Position numbers and translations under genes: made by a program. Under the pieces are notes generated by a model. That model did not search any database. It saw only the letters and a list, made by a program, of their open reading frames with translations, and was not told the origin of the DNA. DNA of 64,000 bases from the NCBI GenBank assembly GCA_964369225.1, contig CAYJER010000004.1, positions 27,736 to 91,735 of the forward strand. Direction: 5' to 3'. This document shows, in pieces, positions 8,786 through 17,910 of the stretch. Position 1 is the stretch's first letter. Each line of letters begins with the position of its first letter. This stretch comes from SIG603 sp964369225. Lineage in GTDB: Bacteria > Bacillota > Clostridia > Oscillospirales > Acutalibacteraceae.

Positions 8786-8971
8786 GTGGCTAAAAAAGCG
8801 ATGAAATTAAAACAACAACGTGAGCAAAAATTCTCAACTAGAGAATACAACCGTTGTAAAATATGTGGCAGGCCTCATGCTTACCTTCGTAAGTTTGGCA
8901 TTTGCCGTATATGCTTCAGAGAATTAGCTTATAAAGGCGAAATTCCTGGCGTAAAAAAAGCAAGCTGGTAA
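8786..8971 (+). CDS. rpsZ: 30S ribosomal protein S14 type Z (uS14)
   Basis: The short 61-residue zinc-binding version of S14, typical of Gram-positives. Cys24, Cys27, Cys40 and Cys43 form the CxxC...CxxC zinc site. It starts at GTG 8786 after AAGGAGG. No second, zinc-free S14 is in this window. Confidence 0.96.
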   Translation: MAKKAMKLKQQREQKFSTREYNRCKICGRPHAYLRKFGICRICFRELAYKGEIPGVKKASW

Positions 8972-8995
8972 TTAAACAGAAGGAGGACATTTAAA

Positions 8996-9391
8996 ATGCA
9001 AATTACAGATCCTATTGCAGATTTATTGACACGTATAAGAAATGCTCATTCAGCAAGACACCCAAGTGTTAAAATTCCTGCATCGAATATGAAAAAAGCT
9101 ATTTGCCAAATTCTGTTAGATGAAGGTTTCATCAGAAACTTCTCAGTTGAAGAGGACGGCAAGCAAGGCATGATCACTGTAAACCTAAAGTATACAGGCG
9201 GTACTGCTGCAATTAAGGGACTAAAAAGAGTCTCAAAACCAGGTTTAAGAATGTATGCAAGTGCAGATGAACTACCAAGAGTTATGAAAGGCTTAGGTAT
9301 TGCTATTGTTTCAACTTCTCAAGGAGTTGTAACAGATAAAGTAGCAAGAAAAGCTAACGTTGGTGGCGAAGTTCTAGCATTCGTATGGTAA
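8996..9391 (+). CDS. rpsH: 30S ribosomal protein S8 (uS8)
   Basis: Central-domain 16S rRNA-binding protein and, in enterics, repressor of the spc operon. The 131-residue product has the ITDPIADLLTRIRNAH start and a C-terminal STSQGVVTDKVARK block close to the family consensus STSxGxxTdxxAr. Confidence 0.97.
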   Translation: MQITDPIADLLTRIRNAHSARHPSVKIPASNMKKAICQILLDEGFIRNFSVEEDGKQGMITVNLKYTGGTAAIKGLKRVSKPGLRMYASADELPRVMKGLGIAIVSTSQGVVTDKVARKANVGGEVLAFVW

Positions 9392-9410
9392 TGAAAGGGG
9401 GTACACATTA

Positions 9411-9959
9411 GTGTCAAGAATTGGAAGAAAACCCATAAATATTCCCGCTGGTGTCGAGATTAAAATCGACGGAAGCGTTGTAAGCGTTAAAGGTCCTAAG
9501 GGCAGTTTAACTCAAGCTTTCAAACCAGCTATGAGTATTGCCGTTGAGGGTAACGAAGTTATAGTTACAAGACCTAACGACGATAAAGATAATCGTTCAC
9601 TTCACGGACTAACAAGAACACTTGTTTCAAACATGATCACAGGTGTAACAGAAGGCTTTAAAAAAGAGCTAGACGTAAACGGCGTTGGTTACCGTGTACA
9701 AAAGCAAGGTGCTAACCTAGTTATGAACCTAGGCTACTCTCACCAAGTTATTGTTAGTGATACAGAAGACATCAAAATTGAGTCTCCAGCTCCTAACAAA
9801 ATCATCATCACAGGTATTGACAAACAAAAAGTTGGTCAATTTGCTGCTGAGGTAAGAGAAAAAAGACCACCAGAGCCATATAAGGGCAAAGGTATTAAGT
9901 ACGTTGATGAGAGAATCATCAGAAAAGAAGGTAAAGCCGGTAAGGGCTCTAAGAAATAA
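9411..9959 (+). CDS. rplF: 50S ribosomal protein L6 (uL6)
   Basis: Lies near the sarcin-ricin loop at the factor-binding site. The 182-residue product starts MSRIGRKPINIPAGVE at GTG 9411 after AAAGGGGG. The C-terminal signature RPPEPYKGKGIKY is intact. Confidence 0.97.
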   Translation: MSRIGRKPINIPAGVEIKIDGSVVSVKGPKGSLTQAFKPAMSIAVEGNEVIVTRPNDDKDNRSLHGLTRTLVSNMITGVTEGFKKELDVNGVGYRVQKQGANLVMNLGYSHQVIVSDTEDIKIESPAPNKIIITGIDKQKVGQFAAEVREKRPPEPYKGKGIKYVDERIIRKEGKAGKGSKK

Positions 9960-9977
9960 TAAAGGAGAGTGTTATAA

Positions 9978-10337
9978 ATGGTTAATAAGGCTGATAAGAA
10001 CACAGCTAGACTTCGCCGTCATAAGAGAGTACGTGGCAAGATTTCAGGTACTGCTGAAAGACCACGTTTAAATGTCTATCGCTCTTCTACAAACATCTAT
10101 GCACAAATCATAGATGATGTTAAGGGCATCACACTTTGTTCAGCATCAACATTGGACAAAGAGTTCACCGGTAACGGTAGTAACAAAGAGGCTGCTAGAG
10201 AAGTAGGTAAGATGATAGCTAAGAAAGCAGCTGATAAGGGTATAAAGGCTGTTGTCTTTGACCGTGGCGGTTATATATTCCACGGCCGTGTCAAAGAATT
10301 GGCCGAAGGCGCACGTGAGTGCGGCCTTAGCTTCTAA
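9978..10337 (+). CDS. rplR: 50S ribosomal protein L18 (uL18)
   Basis: 5S rRNA-binding protein of the central protuberance. The 119-residue product has the RPRLNVYRSSTNIYAQIIDD core and ends in VFDRGGYIFHGRVKELAEGA, both family hallmarks. Good AAAGGAGAG site upstream. Confidence 0.97.
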   Translation: MVNKADKNTARLRRHKRVRGKISGTAERPRLNVYRSSTNIYAQIIDDVKGITLCSASTLDKEFTGNGSNKEAAREVGKMIAKKAADKGIKAVVFDRGGYIFHGRVKELAEGARECGLSF

Positions 10338-10355
10338 GAAGAGGAGGATAAGAAT

Positions 10356-10856
10356 TTGGCTAGTAAAATTGACGCATCAGTACTTGATTTACAAGAGAAG
10401 GTTGTTGCAATCAACCGTGTTTCTAAAACAGTTAAGGGCGGACGTATATTTAAGTTCGCAGCTTTGGTAGTAGTAGGTGACGGAAACGGCATAGTAGGTT
10501 TCGGTATCGGTAAAGCCGGTGAAGTTCCAGACGCTATCAGAAAAGGCATTGAAGATGCTAAGAAAAACCTTGTCTCAATCTCACTAAAGGGTACAAGTAT
10601 TCCTCATGAGATTTTAGGCGAGTTCGGAGCAGGTAGAGTTCTACTTAAACCTGCTGCACCTGGTACAGGAGTTATCGCAGGTGGCGCAGTTCGTGCAGTT
10701 GTAGAGTGTGTTGGTATTAAAGACATTAGAACTAAAGCTTTAAGATCTAACAACCCATGCAATGTTGTAAGAGCTACACTTGACGGACTAATGAACCTTA
10801 GAACAGCTGAACAAGTTGCGGCTATCCGTGGCAAGTCAGTTAAAGAATTATACTAA
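10356..10856 (+). CDS. rpsE: 30S ribosomal protein S5 (uS5)
   Basis: Protein of the mRNA entry and decoding fidelity region. The 166-residue product starts at TTG 10356 after GAGGAGG. It contains the dsRBD-like signature GGRIFKFAALVVVGDGNGI and the C-terminal fold-2 NPCNVVRATLDGL. Confidence 0.97.
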   Translation: MASKIDASVLDLQEKVVAINRVSKTVKGGRIFKFAALVVVGDGNGIVGFGIGKAGEVPDAIRKGIEDAKKNLVSISLKGTSIPHEILGEFGAGRVLLKPAAPGTGVIAGGAVRAVVECVGIKDIRTKALRSNNPCNVVRATLDGLMNLRTAEQVAAIRGKSVKELY

Positions 10857-10874
10857 GAGAGGGGCTAATATATA

Positions 10875-11042
10875 ATGAAAATCACATTAAAGAAAAGCCT
10901 CATCGGCTGTAAAAAAGATCAAATCGCAACAGCTCATGCCTTAGGTTTAAAGAAGATCGGTGATGTTACAGAGCAACCTGAGAATCCACAAACACTAGGT
11001 AAGGTGAAAAAAATAATTCATCTAATCGAGACTTGCAAATAA
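10875..11042 (+). CDS. rpmD: 50S ribosomal protein L30 (uL30)
   Basis: A 55-residue protein read directly from the DNA in the gap between rpsE and rplO. It starts MKITLKKSLIGCKKDQIATA and ends IIHLIETCK; the LKKSLIG and LGLKKIG blocks and the length are diagnostic of L30. GAGAGGGG lies upstream. It occupies its standard place in the spc operon. Confidence 0.95.
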   Translation: MKITLKKSLIGCKKDQIATAHALGLKKIGDVTEQPENPQTLGKVKKIIHLIETCK

Positions 11043-11059
11043 GAAGGAGGTGCGCATAA

Positions 11060-11500
11060 ATGAAGTTACATGAACTTACCCTAACTCCGGGATCTCGTAA
11101 AGAGGTTAAGCGTATAGGTAGAGGTCACGGCTCAGGCAACGGTAAAACAGCCGGTAAAGGCCATAAAGGTCAAAAGGCTAGAGCAGGTAGAGGCTTCCGT
11201 CCTGGTTTTGAAGGCGGTCAAATGCCACTTCACAGAAGAATTCCTAAGAGAGGCTTCAACAACATTTTCGCTGAAGAGATCATTGCTATTAACGTAGCTC
11301 AACTAGATAGATTCGAGAGCGGTGAAACTGTTACTATAGAGGCACTAAAAGCTAAGGGCTTAGTTAAAAACAGTGCAACTAAAGTTAAAGTTCTTTCAAA
11401 CGGAGAGATTTCTAAAAAACTAACTGTACAAGTAAGTGCATATTCTGAGGCTGCAAAGGCAAAAATCGAGGCAGCAGGTGGGAAGGCAGAGGTGATCTAA
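11060..11500 (+). CDS. rplO: 50S ribosomal protein L15 (uL15)
   Basis: Late-assembly 50S protein. The 146-residue product starts MKLHELTLTPGSRK and carries the Gly/Lys/Arg-rich stretch GRGHGSGNGKTAGKGHKGQK typical of its N-terminus. The secY start codon lies one base after the stop. Confidence 0.97.
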   Translation: MKLHELTLTPGSRKEVKRIGRGHGSGNGKTAGKGHKGQKARAGRGFRPGFEGGQMPLHRRIPKRGFNNIFAEEIIAINVAQLDRFESGETVTIEALKAKGLVKNSATKVKVLSNGEISKKLTVQVSAYSEAAKAKIEAAGGKAEVI

Positions 11501-11501
11501 G

Positions 11502-12815
11502 TTGTTTCAAATAATAAAGAACGCTTGGAAAATCCCCGACCTGAAAAAAAAGATATTATTCACACTATTTATTATAATAGTTTATAGACTCGGTAGTGTT
11601 ATTCCTGCTCCATTTTTGGATGCAGGAGCACTAGGAGCTCTGATGGAGGGTGTAAACGAAAGCGGTTCGGCTTTAGGCTATATCAACATGCTAACTGGTG
11701 GTGCATTCTCATATGCAACTTTGTTTGCTTTGGGTATCACTCCATACATCAACGCTTCTATCATTATGAACCTATTAACTGTTGCTCTTCCTCCGCTTGA
11801 GAGAATGGCAAAAGAGGGTGAAACTGGTAGAAAGAAAATTGCTGCTATCACAAGAATTGTTACAGTAGGCTTAGGTCTTACTTTAGGTACTGCCTATTTC
11901 TTCTATTTACAAAACAGTGGAATAACTCTTTACACAGAGGGATTCTCACAAGTTTTCGCGGCAGTGGCTATCATCCTAACATTTACAGCAGGTTCTGCTT
12001 TAATCATGTGGATGGGTGAGCAAATCAACGAAAAGGGTATCGGAAATGGTATATCAATCATACTATTATCAGGTATCATAGCACAATTACCGGCTACAGG
12101 TTCTCAATTATGGAGCTACCTAAGCCTAGCAATAAGTGATCCATCAGCATCAGGACAATTCTTTGTATTTGTTCCATTGTTCATAGTTCTATTCCTATTT
12201 GTAATATGGCTAATAGTTTTCATGAACGATTCAGAGAGAAGAATTACAGTTCAATATGCTAAAAAAGTAGTTGGTAGAAAAATGTACGGTGGTCAATCAT
12301 CACATATTCCTATCAAAGTTACTATGAGCGGCGTTATGCCTGTTATCTTTGCTTCTGCTTTCCTTTCTATTCCTAGTACAATAGAATTTTTTGCAGGCGA
12401 GCAAACAGGTTTCTGGGGTTCTGTATTAGGTGCTTTTACACCTGATAGCTGGATCTATGTAGTTCTTTACACAATATTTATCTTAGTATTTGCATACTTC
12501 TATATGACTATCCAGTATAATCCAATGGAAATGGCCAATAATCTAAGACAATCTAACGGTACTATCCCTGGTATTCGTCCTGGTAAACCTACATCAGATT
12601 TTATTGCTAAAATCTTGTCAAAAATCACATTAATTGGCGCTTGTTTCCTAGCTATTGTCGCTTTACTACCATTAGTATACGGCAACCTAACAGGAATGGC
12701 TATGATGTCAATGGGCGGTACATCTATCATAATCATGGTTGGTGTTGCTTTAGACACAGTTAAGCAAATGGAGTCACAAATGATGATGAGACATTATAAG
12801 GGTTTCCTTGATTAA
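11502..12815 (+). CDS. secY: Preprotein translocase subunit SecY
   Basis: Channel-forming subunit of the Sec translocon in the cytoplasmic membrane. At 437 residues it has the usual ten hydrophobic helices, the lateral-gate and plug region after residue 50, the cytosolic loop with RRITVQYAKK and the C-terminal NLRQSNGTIPGIRPG loop. It starts at TTG 11502 with AGGTGATC upstream inside rplO. Embedded in the spc operon as in most bacteria. Confidence 0.97.
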   Translation: MFQIIKNAWKIPDLKKKILFTLFIIIVYRLGSVIPAPFLDAGALGALMEGVNESGSALGYINMLTGGAFSYATLFALGITPYINASIIMNLLTVALPPLERMAKEGETGRKKIAAITRIVTVGLGLTLGTAYFFYLQNSGITLYTEGFSQVFAAVAIILTFTAGSALIMWMGEQINEKGIGNGISIILLSGIIAQLPATGSQLWSYLSLAISDPSASGQFFVFVPLFIVLFLFVIWLIVFMNDSERRITVQYAKKVVGRKMYGGQSSHIPIKVTMSGVMPVIFASAFLSIPSTIEFFAGEQTGFWGSVLGAFTPDSWIYVVLYTIFILVFAYFYMTIQYNPMEMANNLRQSNGTIPGIRPGKPTSDFIAKILSKITLIGACFLAIVALLPLVYGNLTGMAMMSMGGTSIIIMVGVALDTVKQMESQMMMRHYKGFLD

Positions 12816-12870
12816 TTAATTTTTATTCTTAAGCATAAAAGAACATAATTCGCAAAGGAGAAGTGATATT

Positions 12871-13503
12871 ATGAAGTTAATACTATTAGGAGCCCCGGGT
12901 GCAGGTAAAGGCACCCAAGCAGAGATGATCTGCGAAAAGTATGGTATTCCAAGCATCTCTACAGGAAATATCATACGTGAAGCGCTGAAAAGCGGCACAC
13001 AAATGGGTCTTGAGGCTAAAAAATATATTGACACAGGTAGTTTAGTTCCTGACGATGTAGTAATTGGCATTATTAAAGAGAGACTTTCAAAGGATGATTG
13101 CCAAAACGGTTTTATCCTAGACGGTTTCCCAAGAACCATTCCACAAGCCGAGGCACTGGATTCCATGGGCGTTACAATTGATAAGGTAATCAGCATTGAA
13201 GTACCTGACGAAAGTATCGTCGCAAGAATGTCCGGGCGCCGTGTCTGTGAAAATTGTGGAGCATCCTATCACCTAGAGTATAAAAAGTCTAAGGTTGATG
13301 GTGTTTGCAATTTCTGTGATGGCACCCTTATTCAGCGTAAGGATGACCACCCTGATACTGTGCTTGATAGACTTAAAGTTTATCATGATCAGACAGAACC
13401 GTTAATAAGCTTTTATGAGAATAAAGGAAAACTATTTAAGGCTAAGGGTGAAGAGGAAATTGCTGATACATCAGCAAACGTAATCAAAGCTCTAGAAGCG
13501 TAA
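12871..13503 (+). CDS. adk: Adenylate kinase with zinc LID
   Basis: Catalyses ATP + AMP = 2 ADP. The 210-residue product has the P-loop GAPGAGKGT at residues 7-15, the AMP-binding DGFPRT motif, and a LID domain with CENC and CNFC pairs that bind structural zinc, the Gram-positive form. It lies between secY and map as in Bacillus and clostridia. Confidence 0.97.
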   Translation: MKLILLGAPGAGKGTQAEMICEKYGIPSISTGNIIREALKSGTQMGLEAKKYIDTGSLVPDDVVIGIIKERLSKDDCQNGFILDGFPRTIPQAEALDSMGVTIDKVISIEVPDESIVARMSGRRVCENCGASYHLEYKKSKVDGVCNFCDGTLIQRKDDHPDTVLDRLKVYHDQTEPLISFYENKGKLFKAKGEEEIADTSANVIKALEA

Positions 13504-13518
13504 AATAGGGGTCATAAA

Positions 13519-14271
13519 ATGATAAACTTGAAAAGCCGTCGTGATATTGAAATTATGAGAGACGCCGGCAAAATTTCTCAAAATGCTTTAAGACTCGCAG
13601 GAGAAGCTGTCAAACCAGGTGTAACAACATTTAGCATTGATAAGCTTATCCGTGAGTATATAGAAAAACATGGAGCAACTCCAAGCTTTTTGGGGTACGG
13701 CGGGTTTCCCGCTAGCTCCTGTATATCTGTAAACAATGTGGTTATTCACGGCATTCCTTCAAAGAAACATATTCTTAAGGAGGGTGACATAGTAAGCATA
13801 GATATAGGGGCTTACTACAAGGGCTTCCATGCAGATAATGCGTGGACTTTTGCATGTGGAAATATTAGTGATGAAGCTAGTAAACTTATGCAGGTCACCG
13901 AAGAGAGTCTCTTTAAGGCTATAGCCATGGCTACTGTCGGCAATAGAATTGGCGATATAGGCAATGCGGTTGAAGAGTATGTCAAGGCTCACACTTACTC
14001 GGTTGTACGGGATTTTGTCGGCCACGGAGTAGGTGCGAAATTACACGAAGATCCAAGTGTACCCAATTACGGCACTCCCGGCAAAGGCGTTAGATTGATG
14101 TCGGGTATGACAATTGCCATTGAACCTATGGTAAACGTTGGAACTCATTTAGTAGAAATACTAAGAGATGAATGGACAACTGTGACTGTAGACGGCAAGC
14201 TCTCAGCTCACTATGAGCATACTGTAGCAATAACTCCAGATGGGCCGTTAATCATAACTGCTCTTGATTAA
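13519..14271 (+). CDS. map: Type I methionine aminopeptidase
   Basis: Removes the initiator methionine from nascent proteins. The 250-residue product shows the metal ligands of the family: the two aspartates in DIGAYYKGFHAD, the histidine of GHGVGAKLHEDP, and glutamates in AIEPM and the C-terminal YEHTVAI. Cotranscribed with adk (15-base gap). Confidence 0.96.
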   Translation: MINLKSRRDIEIMRDAGKISQNALRLAGEAVKPGVTTFSIDKLIREYIEKHGATPSFLGYGGFPASSCISVNNVVIHGIPSKKHILKEGDIVSIDIGAYYKGFHADNAWTFACGNISDEASKLMQVTEESLFKAIAMATVGNRIGDIGNAVEEYVKAHTYSVVRDFVGHGVGAKLHEDPSVPNYGTPGKGVRLMSGMTIAIEPMVNVGTHLVEILRDEWTTVTVDGKLSAHYEHTVAITPDGPLIITALD

Positions 14272-14280
14272 GGAGGAAAA

Positions 14281-14523
14281 ATGCAAAGAGGTACAATAGT
14301 GAAGTCTAAATCGGGTAGAGACAAGGATACTTTTTTAGTAGTCATGCAGGCAACTGAAAAATCAGTTACTGTATGCGACGGAAAGAAACGACCTTTAGAA
14401 AATCCGAAACAAAAGAACATCATTCACGTAAGTAAAACAAACACAATTATTGATGAAGAGAGTCTTTTAACCAACAATAGTGTAAAGAGAGCCTTAAGAA
14501 ATTTTAAGGCCGATGTAAAGTGA
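14281..14523 (+). CDS. KOW-domain RNA-binding protein
   Basis: An 80-residue protein found between map and infA in many clostridia, usually annotated as a KOW or L14E/L6E/L27E-like RNA-binding protein. The N-terminal RGTIVKSKSGRDKDTFLVV strand pair is the KOW-like part; the C-terminal half is basic. Position in the operon suggests a ribosome-associated role, but the exact function is not known to me. Confidence 0.8.
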   Translation: MQRGTIVKSKSGRDKDTFLVVMQATEKSVTVCDGKKRPLENPKQKNIIHVSKTNTIIDEESLLTNNSVKRALRNFKADVK

Positions 14524-14532
14524 GGTTATATA

Positions 14533-14751
14533 ATGTCTAAGCAAGACGTAATTGAATTGGAAGGCACAGTTAGAGAGGCACTTCCAAACGCAACATTTAA
14601 GGTGGAGCTACCAAATGGGCAAGTTATTTTGGCTCATATTTCTGGTAAGCTTAGAATGAACTTTATTAGAATTTTACCTGGTGATAAGGTAACTGTCGAG
14701 ATGTCACCTTACGACCTAACAAAGGGTAGAATTACATGGAGATCTAAATAA
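14533..14751 (+). CDS. infA: Translation initiation factor IF-1
   Basis: OB-fold factor that binds the 30S A site during initiation. The 72-residue length and the sequence MSKQDVIELEGTVREALPNA are typical; SGKLRMNFIRILPGDKV is the family core. Followed by a 137-base gap before rpmJ. Confidence 0.97.
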   Translation: MSKQDVIELEGTVREALPNATFKVELPNGQVILAHISGKLRMNFIRILPGDKVTVEMSPYDLTKGRITWRSK

Positions 14752-14832
14752 TAGTTAAATTCAACATAAATTTAACTGTCGGTTTATGAAAGTTCTACGA
14801 ATAAACATCTTAATTTTTTAGGAAAAATATAG

Positions 14833-14838
14833 TATAAT
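14833..14838 (+). promoter_or_regulatory. Possible internal promoter before rpmJ
   Basis: TATAAT at 14833-14838 within the 137-base infA-rpmJ gap, but no good -35 box 16-18 bases upstream. An inverted repeat AGTTAAATT/AATTTAACT lies just after infA. The gap is the longest inside the operon after the leader, so an extra start or processing site is possible. Confidence 0.3.
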
Positions 14839-14888
14839 AGTTAAGTTAAGCAAATAGATTATTTTTCAGTAAGAAAGGATGGTCACAA

Positions 14889-15002
14889 ATGAAAGTAAGA
14901 CCTTCTGTAAAGAAAATGTGTGAAAAATGCAAAGTAATCAAGAGAAAAGGCAAAATCATGGTTATTTGCGAAAATCCAAAACACAAACAACGTCAAGGTT
15001 AA
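14889..15002 (+). CDS. rpmJ: 50S ribosomal protein L36 (bL36), zinc form
   Basis: A 37-residue protein read directly from the DNA. Cys11, Cys14, Cys27 and His32 form the zinc site of the C+ version of L36. Start MKVRPSVKKMCEKCK and end HKQRQG match the family. GAAAGGATGG precedes the start. Confidence 0.95.
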   Translation: MKVRPSVKKMCEKCKVIKRKGKIMVICENPKHKQRQG

Positions 15003-15053
15003 TTAAAGGTATAAGGGAATAAAGCCCTTTGTAAGGAAAGGATGGTCATTAGC

Positions 15054-15422
15054 ATGGCTCGTATTTCAGGTATAGACTTACCAAGAGATAAAAGAATCGA
15101 GATTGCTCTTACCTATGTATATGGAATTGGACGCAAGACAGCTACAGATATCTGTGCTGGAACAGGCGTAAATCCTGACATCAGAGTTAGAGATCTTTCA
15201 GAGGACGATGCAACTAAGCTTCGTGAATATATCGATAAAAATTGTAAGGTAGAGGGTGACCTTCGCCGTGAGATCGCTTTCGATATTAAAAGACTAATAG
15301 AGATCGGTTGTTACCGTGGTGTTCGTCACCGTAAAGGTCTACCGGTTAGAGGCCAAAGATCTAAGACTAATGCGAGAACTCGTAAAGGTCCTAGAAAAAC
15401 TATGGCTAACAAGAAGAAGTAA
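15054..15422 (+). CDS. rpsM: 30S ribosomal protein S13 (uS13)
   Basis: Head protein contacting P-site tRNA and forming intersubunit bridges. The start at ATG 15054 gives MARISGIDLPRDKRI, matching the family; the frame opens four codons earlier at 15042, but that codon lies in the ribosome binding site AAAGGATGG. The basic C-terminus GLPVRGQRSKTNARTRKGP is standard. Confidence 0.96.
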   Translation: MARISGIDLPRDKRIEIALTYVYGIGRKTATDICAGTGVNPDIRVRDLSEDDATKLREYIDKNCKVEGDLRREIAFDIKRLIEIGCYRGVRHRKGLPVRGQRSKTNARTRKGPRKTMANKKK

Positions 15423-15438
15423 TCGGGAGGGATAATTA

Positions 15439-15843
15439 ATGGCAGCTAAAACTACTAAAAAGACTACTACAGTCAGAAGAAGACGTGAACGTAAAAATAT
15501 TGAACGTGGAGCAGCTCATATCCAATCTACATTTAACAACACAATTGTAACTATTACAGATGTGCAAGGCAATGCAGTTTCATGGGCAAGTGCCGGCGAA
15601 TTAGGTTTCAGAGGTTCAAGAAAGTCTACTCCTTTCGCAGCTCAATCAGCAGCTGAGACAGCAGCTAAGGCAGCTATGGAACATGGCATGAAATCAGTAG
15701 AAGTTTACGTAAAGGGTCCAGGAGCTGGCCGTGAAGCAGCTATCAGAGCACTTCAAGCAGCAGGACTAGATGTAAATATGATTAAGGACGTTACTCCAAT
15801 TCCACATAACGGATGCCGTCCTCCAAAAAGAAGAAGAGTATAA
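15439..15843 (+). CDS. rpsK: 30S ribosomal protein S11 (uS11)
   Basis: Platform protein lining the mRNA exit. The 134-residue product contains HIQSTFNNTIVTITDVQGN and ends in the GCRPPKRRRV tail characteristic of the family. Alpha-operon order rpsM-rpsK-rpsD-rpoA-rplQ is retained. Confidence 0.97.
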   Translation: MAAKTTKKTTTVRRRRERKNIERGAAHIQSTFNNTIVTITDVQGNAVSWASAGELGFRGSRKSTPFAAQSAAETAAKAAMEHGMKSVEVYVKGPGAGREAAIRALQAAGLDVNMIKDVTPIPHNGCRPPKRRRV

Positions 15844-15858
15844 CAGGAGGAAAAATAA

Positions 15859-16479
15859 ATGGCAAGATATACAGATGCTGTTTGCAAACTTTGCCGTCGT
15901 GAGGGAAATAAGCTTTTCCTTAAAGGCGAGAGATGCTACACAGATAAATGTGCTCTAACAAGAAGAGCATATGCTCCTGGCCAACACGGTCAAGCAAGAA
16001 AGAAAGATTCAGAATATGGTCTACAACTAAGAGCTAAACAAATGACAAGACGTTTCTATGGTGTTCTTGAAGGACAATTCAGACGCTACTATGAGATGGC
16101 TACTAAAATGCAAGGTAAAGCTGGTGACAACCTACTTATCCTTTTAGAGTCTCGTCTTGATAATATGGTTTTCAGATGTGGTTTTGCGTCTTCAAGAGCA
16201 GAGGCAAGACAACTTGTAGTACATGGTCACTTCCTAGTTGATGGTGTAAGAGTAAACATTCCATCATACCTAGTAAAACCAGGACAAGTTATCACAATCA
16301 AAGAAGACAGCAAGTCTTCAGCAAAATTCAAAGCTATCGAAGAGGCAAACGGCTCACGTCCAGTTGCTAAATGGCTTGAAGTTGCTGGTAGCGAGGGAAA
16401 AGTTCTAGCATTACCAACTCGTGAAGAGATCGACCTAGAAGTTGATGAAACTCTAATCGTTGAGTTGTACTCCAAATAA
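15859..16479 (+). CDS. rpsD: 30S ribosomal protein S4 (uS4), zinc form
   Basis: Primary assembly protein of the 30S body and, in several bacteria, translational regulator of the alpha operon. The 206-residue product has an N-terminal CxxC...C...C set (Cys9, Cys12, Cys26, Cys31), the zinc-binding version, and an S4 RNA-binding domain around RLDNMVFRCGFASSRAEARQ. Confidence 0.97.
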   Translation: MARYTDAVCKLCRREGNKLFLKGERCYTDKCALTRRAYAPGQHGQARKKDSEYGLQLRAKQMTRRFYGVLEGQFRRYYEMATKMQGKAGDNLLILLESRLDNMVFRCGFASSRAEARQLVVHGHFLVDGVRVNIPSYLVKPGQVITIKEDSKSSAKFKAIEEANGSRPVAKWLEVAGSEGKVLALPTREEIDLEVDETLIVELYSK

Positions 16480-16532
16480 TGCCTTTGGGCTGTGTAGAAC
16501 GGTAAAACCGAAAAATACAAGGAGGATCACAA

Positions 16533-17486
16533 ATGATAGAAATAGAAAGACCAAAGATAAACGTTGCAGATATTTCAGAAGATGGAAGAATTGGCAAGTT
16601 TGTTATCGAACCCTTGGAAAGAGGCTTTGGCACTACTTTAGGTAATAGCCTCAGAAGAGTTTTACTCTCAAGTCTTCCTGGTGTAGCAGTTAAATCTGTT
16701 AAAATTGAGGGAGTCGTACATGAGTTTTCCACTATCCCAGGTGTTAAAGAAGATGTAACAGAGATTGTTCTTAACATCAAAGGTATTGTAGCAAAACTTC
16801 ACTGTGATGGACCTAAAACTGTAACAATTGAGGCTGAAGGCGCTCAAGTGGTAACAGCTGGCGACATTATATGTGATGCAGATGCGGAAATACTCAATCC
16901 TGATTTAAAGATTGCTACTTTAGGTGAAGATGCTAGACTTGTTATGGAGCTAGTTCTTGACAAAGGTAGAGGTTATGTTTCAGGTGAAAGAAATAAAATG
17001 AATATGCCGGCAGGAGTTATAGGCGAATTAGCCGTTGACTCTATCTATACACCGGTTTTAAAGGTTAATTTCAGCGTTGAAAATACTCGTGTTGGTAACA
17101 GTATCGATTTTGATAAGCTAACACTTGATGTGTGGACAAACGGTGTTATCGATGCGAGAGAGGCTGTGTCTCTTTCTGCAAAGGTACTTACTGATCACCT
17201 AGATTTATTTGTTGACCTTTCTGATAAAGGAAGAACAACAGAGATTATGGTAGAGAAGAATGACGGTGGCAAAGAGAAAATTCTTGAGATGACTATTGAA
17301 GAGTTAGATCTTTCAGTTCGTTCATTTAACTGTCTAAAACGTGCAGGAATTAACGTTGTAGAAGATTTAATAAATAAGTCCGAAGAAGATATGATGAAAG
17401 TCAGAAACTTAGGACGTAAGTCCCTTGAAGAGGTTATCTGGAAGATGGCTTCTCTAGGATTTAACCTTCGCAAAGAAGAGGAATAA
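16533..17486 (+). CDS. rpoA: RNA polymerase alpha subunit
   Basis: Dimerises to nucleate core RNA polymerase; its C-terminal domain contacts UP elements and activators. The 317-residue product has the N-terminal block FVIEPLERGFGTTLGNSLRR and a C-terminal domain from about residue 250 with the helix-hairpin-helix VRNLGRKSLEEV. Preceded by AAGGAGG. Confidence 0.98.
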   Translation: MIEIERPKINVADISEDGRIGKFVIEPLERGFGTTLGNSLRRVLLSSLPGVAVKSVKIEGVVHEFSTIPGVKEDVTEIVLNIKGIVAKLHCDGPKTVTIEAEGAQVVTAGDIICDADAEILNPDLKIATLGEDARLVMELVLDKGRGYVSGERNKMNMPAGVIGELAVDSIYTPVLKVNFSVENTRVGNSIDFDKLTLDVWTNGVIDAREAVSLSAKVLTDHLDLFVDLSDKGRTTEIMVEKNDGGKEKILEMTIEELDLSVRSFNCLKRAGINVVEDLINKSEEDMMKVRNLGRKSLEEVIWKMASLGFNLRKEEE

Positions 17487-17509
17487 TTTAACGAATAGGA
17501 GTGAACATC

Positions 17510-17851
17510 ATGCCGGGAACAAGAAAACTTGGTAGAGAAACTGCTCATAGACTTGCTATGCTTAGAGGTCTTGTAACATTCTTTTTAGAGAATGGTAAAA
17601 TCGAGACAACAGATACAAGAGCTAAAGAGGTAAGATCATTAGCTGAGAAAATGATCACAATAGCTAAAGAGGACAACCTACACAATAGAAGACAAGTTCT
17701 AGCTTTCATAACAAAAGAGGCTGTAACTGTGAAACTATTTACTGAGATTGCTCCAAAGTACGTTGAGAGAAACGGTGGATACACAAGAATAACAAAGCTT
17801 GGACCACGCCGTGGCGACGCAGCAGAAATGGCTATATTAGAGCTAGTTTAA
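17510..17851 (+). CDS. rplQ: 50S ribosomal protein L17 (bL17)
   Basis: Last gene of the super-operon. ATG 17510 is chosen (MPGTRKLGRETAHRLAMLRG) because AGGAG lies eight bases upstream; a GTG three codons earlier overlaps that site. The 113-residue length is normal. A strong terminator follows 17 bases after the stop. Confidence 0.97.
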   Translation: MPGTRKLGRETAHRLAMLRGLVTFFLENGKIETTDTRAKEVRSLAEKMITIAKEDNLHNRRQVLAFITKEAVTVKLFTEIAPKYVERNGGYTRITKLGPRRGDAAEMAILELV

Positions 17852-17867
17852 TTAACTAAATAATTTA

Positions 17868-17896
17868 AGCGAGTGGATTACCACTCGCTTTTTTTA
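17868..17896 (+). terminator. Terminator of the ribosomal super-operon
   Basis: Perfect nine-base stem AGCGAGTGG/CCACTCGCT around ATTA, followed by a run of seven T. Confidence 0.95.
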
Positions 17897-17910
17897 TATA
17901 TAGATATATT